Positions 55,840 to 64,000 of a stretch of 64,000 bases of DNA are shown here, in pieces; within the stretch, counting starts at the first letter, position 1, and each line of letters starts with the position of its first letter. The translations under genes and the position numbers were made by a program. Source of the DNA: Gracilimonas sp. (GTDB lineage: Bacteria; Bacteroidota; Rhodothermia; Balneolales; Balneolaceae); the NCBI RefSeq assembly GCF_040218225.1, contig NZ_JAVJQO010000002.1:496001-560000 (forward strand), in the 5' to 3' direction. The notes beneath the pieces were generated by a model. That model was not told the DNA's origin. It worked only from the letters and a program-made list of their open reading frames with translations, and searched no databases.

Positions 55840-57066
55840 TTAATCTTCAAGGCCACCATTCCAGACATTGTGACGAAGTTTCCATTCATCATTTTTATCT
55901 TTACCCCATAGATGTGGTGAGCGGAATTTATCTGTTAATTTATTTTTAAAATATTCAGGATCCATATCTAAATAGTCCATTATTTCCTCGAAATACCTGT
56001 CTGGAAACTCTCCATCAAATCGCTTAACAAGAGCTTCTCCTTCTTCTCTGGTAAGATGCCTATTCCGGATTTCCTGTGACGCATCATAAGTAGCACGTCC
56101 AATACCAAACTTTATAAAGGTTGTGTAATAATGAAGATCATCAATCTTGTCATCAATGGAATTATACTTACTGTATGTTCCCTGCGTTCGGAATGGCCTT
56201 GCTTTAAAACCTGTGTTTTCTACAGCATAATAATAGACTTCTTGAGGAGTCCATTTGAGATAATAACCCAGGTAGCGAACATCAACTTTTGCCTGTTCCA
56301 TTTCTTCCACAGGCATTGGAAGGAATGACATGATATCCTGCATTTGAACGTCATACTTCTCTTTCAGTTCTTTTACAGAAACGCCTCCCAAATACAGTTC
56401 ATCAATATTCTTAAACGTGTAATAGCTCTTATCTCTTAACGAAGTTGCATTATCTGCGATCGGGTTTCCATATTCGGCTTCGTTCTCACCATAAAAAACC
56501 AAATTAATTCCATACTTGGCTGCTATTTTGGGCCCAATATTCTTCTGGCCCAATATGAAAGTCTGGAAAGGGTGAAAAAGATTCTCTATGGATAGCTTTG
56601 TCAGTAGTTTCATAATTTTTCCATTTCTATAAAATGAAATATTATCGAAACCACTATCCAGCCAATTTTTCCAGTTCTGATATCCGTAATCAGTATAAAG
56701 TATAGGAGGCCAAGTAACCGTTAACGGGTTCATGCCATATTTATATTTTAATACATGAGCCTGATAGGCACTGTCTTTCCCCCCGCTACCGGGAACCAAA
56801 CAATCGTAGCTACCGTCATTGCTTCTGTGTTTATCCAGCAGCTTTAAAAGCTCTTCTTCTCTTTTTTCCCAGTCTATCTTTTCTTTTTGTTCCGCCATTC
56901 TACAAGCATCACAAATCCCCTCTTCATCAAAGTTCATGGTGGTTTTCTTAGAGTCAATGGTGTGTTTAAACTCCACCGCAGACGCCGGTCTTTGATTAGA
57001 CATTACACATCGCTTACAAAACTTAACTTCTTCTGGTAGTCCGTAATATGTTTCTTTCTTTCCCAT
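55840..57066 (-). CDS. N-acetyl sugar amidotransferase (PseA/PtmG-like), module 2
   Basis: Second amidotransferase of the window, 408 residues. A zinc-type site opens it (KFCKRCVMSNQRPAS ... GICDACRM), and the ATP motif is VPGSGGKDSAYQAHVLKYKY. Its place next to the CMP-nonulosonate genes suggests it amidinates legionaminic acid or a precursor, as PtmG/PseA do in Campylobacter. The HisH- and HisF-like partners follow on its upstream side. Confidence 0.92.
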   Translation of the reverse strand: MGKKETYYGLPEEVKFCKRCVMSNQRPASAVEFKHTIDSKKTTMNFDEEGICDACRMAEQKEKIDWEKREEELLKLLDKHRSNDGSYDCLVPGSGGKDSAYQAHVLKYKYGMNPLTVTWPPILYTDYGYQNWKNWLDSGFDNISFYRNGKIMKLLTKLSIENLFHPFQTFILGQKNIGPKIAAKYGINLVFYGENEAEYGNPIADNATSLRDKSYYTFKNIDELYLGGVSVKELKEKYDVQMQDIMSFLPMPVEEMEQAKVDVRYLGYYLKWTPQEVYYYAVENTGFKARPFRTQGTYSKYNSIDDKIDDLHYYTTFIKFGIGRATYDASQEIRNRHLTREEGEALVKRFDGEFPDRYFEEIMDYLDMDPEYFKNKLTDKFRSPHLWGKDKNDEWKLRHNVWNGGLED

Positions 57067-57081
57067 TATTCTGAATTTGTC

Positions 57082-57738
57082 TTATGGTAATAAATTATAA
57101 TTTTTTGCCCATTGCTTATAAATCCTGAGCCCATTCTCACCGCTTTTTTCCGGATGAAACTGTGTGGCAAATACATTCCTGTTGTTAAAAACAGCAGAAC
57201 AGTATTCAAAGCCACAATAGTTGGTATTAGTCAAAACCTCACTATCGTTATCAGGCTTTGCATAAAAGGAATGAACAAAATACATAAAAGAGCTATCCTT
57301 TATTCCAGACAAAGACGATGAATTCCATAGAGTCTCATTCTGCATGTGTATTTTATTCCAGCCAATTTGAGGAACTTTTAGCTGTTTGGATTTATAGTTC
57401 TTTGGAAACTTTAAAATCTTTCCCTTTATAATATCAAGCCCCATCGAATTTCCGAATTCCTCACTTTCTGTAAACAGCATTTGTAGGCCCAGACAAATAC
57501 CGAAAAGAGGTATTCCTTCGCTTACTTTTTCTTTGATTACAGTTGATAACCCTAAATCGTTAAGATGATTCATTCCTTCTCCAAATGCCCCAACACCCGG
57601 CAAAATCAATGCATCGGAATCTGATATAAATGAGGCATCCGAAGTAATAACTGAATCCAAACCTATGTAATCACAAGCGTGTTTTACGCTAAATAAATTA
57701 CCTAGCTTGTAATCTATAATTGCTATTTTCTTACTCAT
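57082..57738 (-). CDS. HisH-like glutaminase of amidination module 2
   Basis: A 218-residue class I amidotransferase. The catalytic Cys lies in FGICLGLQML and the His-Glu pair in FATQFHPEKSG. It overlaps the HisF-like start region by eight bases, so the two are translationally coupled. It supplies ammonia to the module 2 amidotransferase. Confidence 0.92.
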   Translation of the reverse strand: MSKKIAIIDYKLGNLFSVKHACDYIGLDSVITSDASFISDSDALILPGVGAFGEGMNHLNDLGLSTVIKEKVSEGIPLFGICLGLQMLFTESEEFGNSMGLDIIKGKILKFPKNYKSKQLKVPQIGWNKIHMQNETLWNSSSLSGIKDSSFMYFVHSFYAKPDNDSEVLTNTNYCGFEYCSAVFNNRNVFATQFHPEKSGENGLRIYKQWAKNYNLLP

Positions 57739-58594
57739 TGGTTTCCACTCTTACTGAAATTTCATTTTCAAACAAATACTGCTTTAGTGCATCAAGCGAA
57801 CATTCCTTAAAGGTGTGAAATGATTTTTTTCTGTTTAGAAACTCAATATTTCCTTCCCCCTGATGATCTCCGATTTCATAACCATTATGGATGTAGTCAT
57901 AGTGAAGCAGCGAGGCCAATGAAACAGCTTTAGCATCCGTTTTATTAAACAACTCTTTTACATCTTCTTTCTTGCCAACTCCACCATGAGCAATCACGGG
58001 AATGTCAACCATCTCAGATATTTTCTCAATCATTGAAATATCCATGCCTTCCCCGGTCCCTTCACGATCTACAGAAGTGATAACAAGTTCACCGGCTCCC
58101 ATCTCCTCAACTTTCTGTGCCCATTCAAAAATATCGATACCGGTATATTCTCTTCCATTATCTGTATAGGCCAAATATTTATCAGATTTATATTCTTTAA
58201 TAGCCTCTATGGCCACAACAATAGTTGATGAACCGAACTTAAGAGCTGCTTCGGTTATAATTTCTGGATTATTTATGGCGGCAGTATTAATACTTACCTT
58301 ATCTGCACCCGCCCTGAGTACGTTTCTGATGTCTTCAATGGTTCTAAGCCCACCCCCCACGGTAAGTGGTATAAAAATTTCTTTAGCCGTATTTGAAATA
58401 ATATCATGAAGACTATTTCTTTCATAAAGGCTGGCAACCACATCCATGAAGATCAATTCATCTGCACCCTGCTTGTAATAATATTTTGCAAAATGTTCGG
58501 GCTTCCCCAGTACACGAAGGCCTTCCAAATGAATGCCCTTTACAAGATTAGGACCTTTAATATCAAGTCGGGGTATTACTCGTATTGTATTCAT
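57731..58594 (-). CDS. HisF-like protein of amidination module 2
   Basis: A 287-residue TIM barrel with an extra C-terminal stretch of about 30 residues ([12 protein letters not shown] at the end) not found in standard HisF. The first catalytic Asp is kept ([16 protein letters not shown]) but the second is Glu (VVAIEAIKE). In module 1 the loss is at the other site. Neither copy has both catalytic residues, so neither should make imidazole glycerol phosphate. A role in channelling ammonia is inferred. Confidence 0.88.
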   Translation of the reverse strand: MNTIRVIPRLDIKGPNLVKGIHLEGLRVLGKPEHFAKYYYKQGADELIFMDVVASLYERNSLHDIISNTAKEIFIPLTVGGGLRTIEDIRNVLRAGADKVSINTAAINNPEIITEAALKFGSSTIVVAIEAIKEYKSDKYLAYTDNGREYTGIDIFEWAQKVEEMGAGELVITSVDREGTGEGMDISMIEKISEMVDIPVIAHGGVGKKEDVKELFNKTDAKAVSLASLLHYDYIHNGYEIGDHQGEGNIEFLNRKKSFHTFKECSLDALKQYLFENEISVRVETNE

Positions 58595-58595
58595 G

Positions 58596-59276
58596 TTATC
58601 TTCTTAAAATAAATTCAGCTAAGTTAAAATCGAATTCATCATCAATATCAATTGATGATTCTTTATTCATGACATATTTCTTTGTTCTACTGAATACAAG
58701 TGTATCACTTGACAATAGAGATTTGGTATTAATTATATAGATGGCTCCATTAATTTCATAAACAGTAGGGCAGTCTTGTTTTCTTGTAAAATCTCCTGAT
58801 AAAACCTTTTTAAGGTATCCGTCTTCACCTTCTTCAAAAAGCAAAAAATAAGGATTGGAATCTGTTTCTTTTACTGATAAAACCTGGTCTACTTCCTCAT
58901 CATATAGCTTTAGGCACTCATTAATATGGGTTCCATTCCTCAAAGGCGAAGTAGGCTGGAGCAGTACAATGGTATCAGCAACATAGCTTCTGGCTTGTTT
59001 ATAAAAATTATAAGCATGTAACAGAACACTCCTTGAATCCGCAGCATCAGTTGCCAAAGACTCAGGCCTCAAAAAAGGCACCCTGATTCCTGTTTGTTCT
59101 GCAACTTTCTTTATGGATTCATCATCTGTTGAAACGCATATAACCGAATCGTCAAAAACCTCCCTTGCAGCTTCAATGGTATAATGAATTAAAGGCTTTC
59201 CTTTGAGCGGTTTTATATTCTTACCTGGTAATCGTTTGGATCCACCGCGTGCCGGTATAATTACTAATGGCTTCAT
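58596..59276 (-). CDS. legF: CMP-nonulosonic acid synthetase (NeuA/LegF-like)
   Basis: Activates a nonulosonic acid with CTP to give CMP-sugar. The nucleotide-binding start IIPARGGSKRLPGKNIKPLK, the LLQPTSPLRN segment and the length (226) fit the family. Neighbouring NeuC/LegG, NeuB/LegI and PtmE-like genes point to legionaminic acid rather than sialic acid. It lies one base from the PtmE-like gene. Confidence 0.92.
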   Translation of the reverse strand: MKPLVIIPARGGSKRLPGKNIKPLKGKPLIHYTIEAAREVFDDSVICVSTDDESIKKVAEQTGIRVPFLRPESLATDAADSRSVLLHAYNFYKQARSYVADTIVLLQPTSPLRNGTHINECLKLYDEEVDQVLSVKETDSNPYFLLFEEGEDGYLKKVLSGDFTRKQDCPTVYEINGAIYIINTKSLLSSDTLVFSRTKKYVMNKESSIDIDDEFDFNLAEFILRR

Positions 59277-60323
59277 TTAAAACTTGATGGTTTTAATATC
59301 TTCCTGTGCCTTTTCAAAATCTTCCGGCTTTCCAATATCAAGCCAGTATCCTGACAATGGATAGGACAGAACCTTTTTGCCTTCTGCAATAAGTCTTTCC
59401 ATGAGGTCGGTAGTGTTGTAAAAACTATTCTTGGGTATACCCTCCGTAACTTCCCGTTTCATTAAATAAATACCCCCGTTGGAGTAATACGTATAAGTAG
59501 GTTTTTCTTTAAAATTCATCACATGTCCATTCGATGTCTCCAGAACAGCATAAGGCACGTCTACTTTGTATGGTATGGTGACTACGGCAAAATCTGCATC
59601 TTCTTCTATGAATCGAATAAAAAAATCTTCATAATCAAGATTGGTAAGGACATCGGAATTGGTAACCAGCACGTAATCATGAATAAAGTTTTCAATCTTT
59701 GAAACTGAGCCTATGGTTCCAAGAGGCTCATCTTCCCAGATATAATTGATGTTTAGGTTCTTCTGATTCCCATTTCCAAAATACTCTTCAATTTGTTCCC
59801 CCAGGTAGTTTACGGTTATCCAAAAATCATCCATTCCAAATAAGCTTAGCCGGTGAATGTTATGTTCAAGAATAGGTTTATCCCCTACTTTTAATAGTGG
59901 CTTGGGAGTTTTTTCTGTAAGAGGTCGCAATCTGGTGCCCTTTCCCCCTGCCATTACCACCACATCTACAGGAAGATAGGACTTTAGCTCTCCAAAATTA
60001 ATCACATTTACGATGCGATCCTGATGATCAAGAATTGGAATTATTTTAAAATCATTTTCCCGGTACTCAATCACCTTTTGAATGTCCTGATCACCTTTTC
60101 GTATAAACCTGGGATTTGATTGAATAATATCATCGACCGGCTGATCAAGCCCAGCTCCTTTGATAAGACCCCTACGTACATCCCCATCGGTTAAAGACCC
60201 TATTAATCTATCATCTTTGTCAACTACAAAAGAAATAGCATCATGAGACAGCTTTTCTAAAACCTCTAATGCTTCTCTAATTGGGGTTTCTGTTGGTATT
60301 AAATGTTCTTTATAATGACGCAT
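59277..60323 (-). CDS. CBS-domain nucleotidyltransferase (PtmE-like)
   Basis: A pair of CBS domains (residues 1-115, with SLTDGDVRRGLIKG) is fused to a nucleotidyltransferase (VVVMAGGKGTRLRPLTEKTP at about 120-140). In Campylobacter, PtmE joins GlcN-1-phosphate to GTP in the legionaminic pathway, so a GDP-hexosamine product is likely. The CBS domains may bind nucleotide and adjust activity. Its start overlaps the end of the neuC-like gene by 14 bases. Confidence 0.88.
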   Translation of the reverse strand: MRHYKEHLIPTETPIREALEVLEKLSHDAISFVVDKDDRLIGSLTDGDVRRGLIKGAGLDQPVDDIIQSNPRFIRKGDQDIQKVIEYRENDFKIIPILDHQDRIVNVINFGELKSYLPVDVVVMAGGKGTRLRPLTEKTPKPLLKVGDKPILEHNIHRLSLFGMDDFWITVNYLGEQIEEYFGNGNQKNLNINYIWEDEPLGTIGSVSKIENFIHDYVLVTNSDVLTNLDYEDFFIRFIEEDADFAVVTIPYKVDVPYAVLETSNGHVMNFKEKPTYTYYSNGGIYLMKREVTEGIPKNSFYNTTDLMERLIAEGKKVLSYPLSGYWLDIGKPEDFEKAQEDIKTIKF

Positions 60324-61422
60324 AATTATTTTTTAATGTGTCAATTATTGACCTTACCGTATTTGGTTTTCGATAAATATTTGATCCTTCAAAAGAACCT
60401 AAATCTTTTAATTTTGAAACAGTTTGCAAGATATCACTAGCTCCAAATTCACAGTCTATTACATTTTCTCCTTTCGTGCGTCCCTTTTGTCTATTACCAA
60501 CATTAACAACATATTTTCCGAACGAAGCAGCCTCAATAATTCCACTCGAAGTATTTCCCAAAAGGAAGTTCGAATACTTCATGGCATTGAAATAATTGGT
60601 TTTCCCAAAGTTTTCTATGCAAAGAATTTGTTCAGGTATCTCTTTCTTTAATTCTGCAATAGAATTCCGAAATATCTTACCATTGGTATCTGCATTGGGC
60701 ATGGTAATAACTAAAAAGTAGTCAGTACTGATTTCACTCATAGCAGATTTCATCTCTAAAGCATATTCTTGATTCGCCTCAGGGTTTACTGTTTCAGGAT
60801 GAAAAGTAATTAATATGTACGGCTTGTCAGGAATTCCAAATTTATTGCGAAAAACATTTTCTTCTAAAAATTTGAACTCTTCTATCCCATCCAAACTTAA
60901 AGAACCTACATTATATACATGCTCATCATACCCTATAATTGTCTCAATTTTATCTTTATATGCTTCTGTAGATGGAAAATGTATACTAGAGGCTAGAGTA
61001 ATTTGATGCCTGTAAATATTATCAATGGCACCTAATGTTGTTTCTCCCCCATGAATATGTGCAAACTTAACTCCAAAAGGAATTCCAGCCTGCACCGCTG
61101 CTGACATTTCAAAACGATCTCCCAAACAAAAGACTAAGTCAAAAGTATTTTCAGACCAGTAATCAGCAAATTTATTCACTGTAAGTCCATAAGATGTACT
61201 AATTCCATTTGGGTTATCATTTAATAACAAAGATTGTATAAGATCAATATTCTCAAAACCAGCTTCTTGAATTTCAGAAACTGTTTTACCATGATACGGT
61301 GAACCATGTGTTCCAAAAGCAATAACTCTCAATTCAAAAAACACATCGTCTTTTAATTTCTTAAGCAAAGGAAGATAAATTCCAAAATCAGCTCTCGAAC
61401 TTGTAAGTACACCTACCTTCAT
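60310..61422 (-). CDS. legG: Hydrolysing sugar-nucleotide 2-epimerase (NeuC/LegG-like)
   Basis: Releases the 2-epimerised sugar from its nucleotide in nonulosonate synthesis. The start MKVGVLTSSRADFGIYLPLL, FCLGDRFEMSAAVQAGIPFG and IHGGETTLGAIDNIYRHQIT are characteristic of the NeuC family. Length is 370. It overlaps both neighbours (PtmE-like by 14 bases and NeuB-like by four), so translation is coupled through the pathway. Confidence 0.92.
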   Translation of the reverse strand: MKVGVLTSSRADFGIYLPLLKKLKDDVFFELRVIAFGTHGSPYHGKTVSEIQEAGFENIDLIQSLLLNDNPNGISTSYGLTVNKFADYWSENTFDLVFCLGDRFEMSAAVQAGIPFGVKFAHIHGGETTLGAIDNIYRHQITLASSIHFPSTEAYKDKIETIIGYDEHVYNVGSLSLDGIEEFKFLEENVFRNKFGIPDKPYILITFHPETVNPEANQEYALEMKSAMSEISTDYFLVITMPNADTNGKIFRNSIAELKKEIPEQILCIENFGKTNYFNAMKYSNFLLGNTSSGIIEAASFGKYVVNVGNRQKGRTKGENVIDCEFGASDILQTVSKLKDLGSFEGSNIYRKPNTVRSIIDTLKNNYASL

Positions 61423-62450
61423 TTCAACGAACTCCTTTCAAGCATTTCTGCTGCCGCATAGGCTCGGCTAACCTTCCTACCAATAATATTTTCCCAATCC
61501 ATAGGTGAAATACCGTCTCCGGGACGAAGTGCTATAATATCTTTTTCCTTTATCGCTTCTCCAGCTTTCATTGATCGTGTTGTATGGATACTTTTTCGGG
61601 CTACTGTCTTATTCTTTTTTTCACTTCGGCTAGGCTCTTTTTCACCACTTCCCGAAATCGCCTTTTCTATATTCTTTATGGCTTTAACCATATCTTTGAG
61701 CTCATCCGGTTCCAAAGAAGCCCGATGATCAGGTCCGGGTAAATTTCGATCCAAAGTGAAGTGCTTTTCTATGACACAGGCTCCCATTGCCACTGCCGCA
61801 ACCGGAACTTCAATTCCTAATGTATGATCTGAGTATCCTACCCGTACGCCGAGTTCCTTTGCTATGGTATTCATAGCCTTCAGGTTTACATCCTCCATGG
61901 GGGTGGGATACTCTGTATTACAATGTAATACAGTAATGTCCTTTTTGGTCAAGCCATGTTTTAATAATACCTCAATAGCATTTTTTACTTCTTGCATATC
62001 TGCCATCCCGGTAGAAAGTATTACCGGCTTTCGTTTTTCAGCCAAACGTTTCAAATATGGATAATTGGTAATCTCACCAGACGGACTTTTGAAAAACGGC
62101 ATTCCGAGATCATCTAAAAAGTCAATTCCGTCCACATCAAAAGCCGTAGATAAAAACTGGATTCCTCTTTTTTCACATTCCTTAATTAATACTGTATGAT
62201 CCTCTTCACTCAATTCAAGTGATTTGAGCATGTTATATTGGCTCTCATCACCATCTCCTATATTTTGAGATTGATATTTTGCTTTTTTAGCCGTTTTTGA
62301 TACTAATTTGTCTGCTTTGAAAGACTGGAATTTTACTACATCAACTCCTGCTTGAGTAGCTACTTCAATCAGCTCAATTGCCTTTTGCAAATCACCATTA
62401 TGATTCACTCCAGCTTCTGCTATAATATAAACGTGTTCCTTCTTACTCAT
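61419..62450 (-). CDS. legI: Nonulosonic acid synthase (NeuB/LegI-like)
   Basis: Condenses the sugar with phosphoenolpyruvate to give the nine-carbon acid. The start is taken as MSKKEHVYIIAEAGVNHNG (62450), overlapping the formyltransferase stop by eight bases. The TIM-barrel active site has VKFQSFKADKLVSKTAKKA, and the C-terminal SAF antifreeze-like domain (about 283-343, ending GRKVSRAYAAAEML) closes it. The Lys-Ala-Lys-Tyr and Asn-rich segment and the Pro-Gly-Pro-Asp-His motif (LPGPDHRASLEPDEL) are typical of the family. Confidence 0.93.
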   Translation of the reverse strand: MSKKEHVYIIAEAGVNHNGDLQKAIELIEVATQAGVDVVKFQSFKADKLVSKTAKKAKYQSQNIGDGDESQYNMLKSLELSEEDHTVLIKECEKRGIQFLSTAFDVDGIDFLDDLGMPFFKSPSGEITNYPYLKRLAEKRKPVILSTGMADMQEVKNAIEVLLKHGLTKKDITVLHCNTEYPTPMEDVNLKAMNTIAKELGVRVGYSDHTLGIEVPVAAVAMGACVIEKHFTLDRNLPGPDHRASLEPDELKDMVKAIKNIEKAISGSGEKEPSRSEKKNKTVARKSIHTTRSMKAGEAIKEKDIIALRPGDGISPMDWENIIGRKVSRAYAAAEMLERSSLK

Positions 62451-63342
62451 TTTTAAACCGAGCCCCAACTCTGAGTTTTACTTCAGTATCAACTTCAAGA
62501 ATTTCCACAAATGAATCTTTCGTTTTTACTAAAAATCCATCTTTTGTTTTTGAAAGAATTTGTCCTGGTATATTTATGTACTGTGGTGCACCTTCTATTA
62601 ATTTAACTCGATTAATTTTGACCTGAACATTATCAATAAAAGTTGTTGCTAAAGGTCCCGGTGAAGACAAAGCCCGCACAAAGTTAAATATTTCTCTTGA
62701 TGTACTTTTCCAATTAACAATCTCATCTCCAACTGAACGCCTACCGCAATAAAAACCAACAGGATGGATCGTATTCTGTTTTACCACTTTGAAACTTCCA
62801 TCCTGAATTTGCTTAATTGCTTTATATAATAATTTTGCGCATTCATCATATGCTACAGAAAGCAATGTATCATAAGTATCTTCATCTGTTATTGGATAGG
62901 TCTGTTGCAAAAGAATATCTCCGGTATCAATTCCTTCATCAACAAAATGAACCGTTATGCCAAACTCTTTCTCATCGTTAATCAACGCCCAATTGAGAAC
63001 ATTTCTGCCACGATAAAAAGGTAATTTACCAGCATGACAATTTATAGTACTGTATTTAGGGAGATTGATTATCCTCTCCCTAAAGATTTGATTAAAACTC
63101 ATAGAAACAAACAAATCACAATTGTACGATTTCGCCTTTTCTATAAATTCTTCAGAGTTAACCTTTACTGGATGCAAATAATCTATTCCGTATTTTCCTG
63201 CAAAATACTTTAGAGTATCATCTTTAGTATCCGTTCTTGGCACAATAAAACATATTTCAATTTCTTCATCTTGAATCAACAATTCAAACGCCTTATGCGA
63301 CCAAGGCCCATCTGCAAAGTACCCTATTTTAAATTTACTCAT
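62443..63342 (-). CDS. Sugar N-formyltransferase
   Basis: A 299-residue relative of methionyl-tRNA formyltransferase that transfers a formyl group from N10-formyl-tetrahydrofolate. The catalytic Asn, His and Asp are in INCHAGKLPFYRGRNVLNWA and VDEGIDTGDIL. The C-terminal half (about 200-295) is the OB-like domain of the family. It lies between a LegC-like aminotransferase and NeuB with overlaps on both sides. So the amino group made by the aminotransferase is probably formylated rather than acetylated. It is too divergent in context to be tRNA formyltransferase, which would be next to def. Confidence 0.88.
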   Translation of the reverse strand: MSKFKIGYFADGPWSHKAFELLIQDEEIEICFIVPRTDTKDDTLKYFAGKYGIDYLHPVKVNSEEFIEKAKSYNCDLFVSMSFNQIFRERIINLPKYSTINCHAGKLPFYRGRNVLNWALINDEKEFGITVHFVDEGIDTGDILLQQTYPITDEDTYDTLLSVAYDECAKLLYKAIKQIQDGSFKVVKQNTIHPVGFYCGRRSVGDEIVNWKSTSREIFNFVRALSSPGPLATTFIDNVQVKINRVKLIEGAPQYINIPGQILSKTKDGFLVKTKDSFVEILEVDTEVKLRVGARFKNE

Positions 63343-64000
63343 ATTCTTACACTACTTGGGATATTGACGATACGATCTTCAAGAAACTCAGCGTTTTTTT
63401 GATCGTCTCTGAAGCAATTCTCATACATGGATAATTTATACATTAGCTGCCATATTGGACGGGTCATTACTCCCTTTTCATTGGTCTCCTTCAAAAATTC
63501 ATCCCGGTTATTCCGATTAGCCAATTCCACACACATCAGCCAATAATTCGCTTTTGTGTTTTCATTCTCAGTCCTGAACTTAATTCCCAGTTCATTAAAA
63601 TGTGAGGTATATTTATAGGCTAGTTCTCTTTTATTTTCTATAAAATCATCCAGTTGTTCCAATTGAGCACAAATTAACGCCGCATTTAAATTCGGCATGC
63701 GGTAATTGTGTCCCAATTCGTCATGCACGTATTCATACTTATGAGGTTTTTTGGCTGTGGTTGTTATATGCTTAGCGAAATCTCCCAACTGCTCATCTTT
63801 GGTTACGATTGCTCCACCACCTCCAGCCGTGACAATCTTATTTCCATTAAATGAATAAATTCCAAGTTTCCCAAAGCTCCCGGTTGGTTTTCCATGGTAG
63901 GTAGAACCTATGGATTCAGCCGCATCTTCCACCACCGGGATATTCCATTTATCGCAAACTTTCATAAGCTCATTCAGATGCACCGGGAAACCGAAGGTGT
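63339..64000 (-). CDS. legC: LegC-like aminotransferase (partial, start outside window)
   Basis: A PLP-dependent DegT/DnrJ/EryC1 aminotransferase whose 5' part lies beyond base 64000. The visible 220 codons run upstream of any in-window start: reading on from the edge gives T-F-G-F-P-V-H-L-N-E-L, the segment expected inside a LegC protein. The PLP lysine is in YSFNGNKIVTAGGGG, preceded by VVEDAAESIG. It would add the C4 amino group to the UDP-sugar precursor. It overlaps the formyltransferase by four bases. A matching dehydratase should lie just to the right. Confidence 0.9.
   Translation of the reverse strand, partial: TFGFPVHLNELMKVCDKWNIPVVEDAAESIGSTYHGKPTGSFGKLGIYSFNGNKIVTAGGGGAIVTKDEQLGDFAKHITTTAKKPHKYEYVHDELGHNYRMPNLNAALICAQLEQLDDFIENKRELAYKYTSHFNELGIKFRTENENTKANYWLMCVELANRNNRDEFLKETNEKGVMTRPIWQLMYKLSMYENCFRDDQKNAEFLEDRIVNIPSSVRI

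Overview
The window looks like a chromosomal piece of a moderately AT-rich member of the Bacteroidota/Balneolota (FCB) group. The clues are an alternative complex III (act) operon joined to a caa3-type oxidase, DUF4175 and Bat-type VWA proteins, few clear Shine-Dalgarno sites, and promoter-like TAnnTTTG boxes. A marine Balneolaceae-like organism fits best, but this rests on gene content and style, not on a marker gene. I saw no rRNA, tRNA, CRISPR array, intact insertion sequence or prophage.

Layout. (1) 1-9.6 kb: housekeeping and accessory genes. These are a cut-off ribbon-helix-helix antitoxin, a DUF2207 membrane protein, a DUF4382 lipoprotein, a DUF3095 cyclase-like protein, a luciferase-like monooxygenase, a small protein coupled to a DUF488 protein, a haem-copper-oxidase/NnrS-like membrane protein, hemN and a DUF420 membrane protein. 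(2) 9.6-11.77 kb: a lipoprotein gene between direct repeats, then a decayed copy of the DUF420 gene start and its promoter. (3) 11.78-24.95 kb: one plus-strand respiratory operon actABCDEF - HTH/TM protein - sco - coxBACD, closed by a terminator. Quinol electrons pass through Act to the cytochrome c domains of ActE and CoxB and then to oxygen. (4) 25-32.1 kb: an MBL-fold hydrolase, a large DUF4175 protein, then on the minus strand a HAD phosphatase, a cupin and a BatA-like protein. (5) 32.6-64 kb: a surface polysaccharide locus.

The polysaccharide locus has a plus-strand SLBB export protein, two nucleotide-sugar dehydrogenases, and a long, tightly packed minus-strand series that runs off the right edge. 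Reading in transcription order (right to left), it starts with a legionaminic-acid-type nonulosonate pathway: LegC-like aminotransferase, formyltransferase, NeuB/LegI, NeuC/LegG, PtmE-like nucleotidyltransferase and NeuA/LegF. An amidination module follows (HisF-like, HisH-like, amidotransferase), then a putative glycosyltransferase, Wzx flippase and Wzy polymerase. A second amidination module comes next, then a GT4 glycosyltransferase, a bi-domain dehydrogenase, a toroid protein, a DUF354 protein, WecB and the initiating sugar transferase. I infer a glycan carrying nonulosonic acid and amidino or formamido sugars.

The gaps around the sugar dehydrogenase genes (35.07-35.95, 37.74-38.24 and 39.6-41.27 kb) are mosaics of recurring repeat modules, most of which begin with GTCAT and end with ATGAC. 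The most unusual single gene is at 19776-20306: an IS3-type transposase helix-turn-helix domain joined to a membrane anchor inside the respiratory operon.
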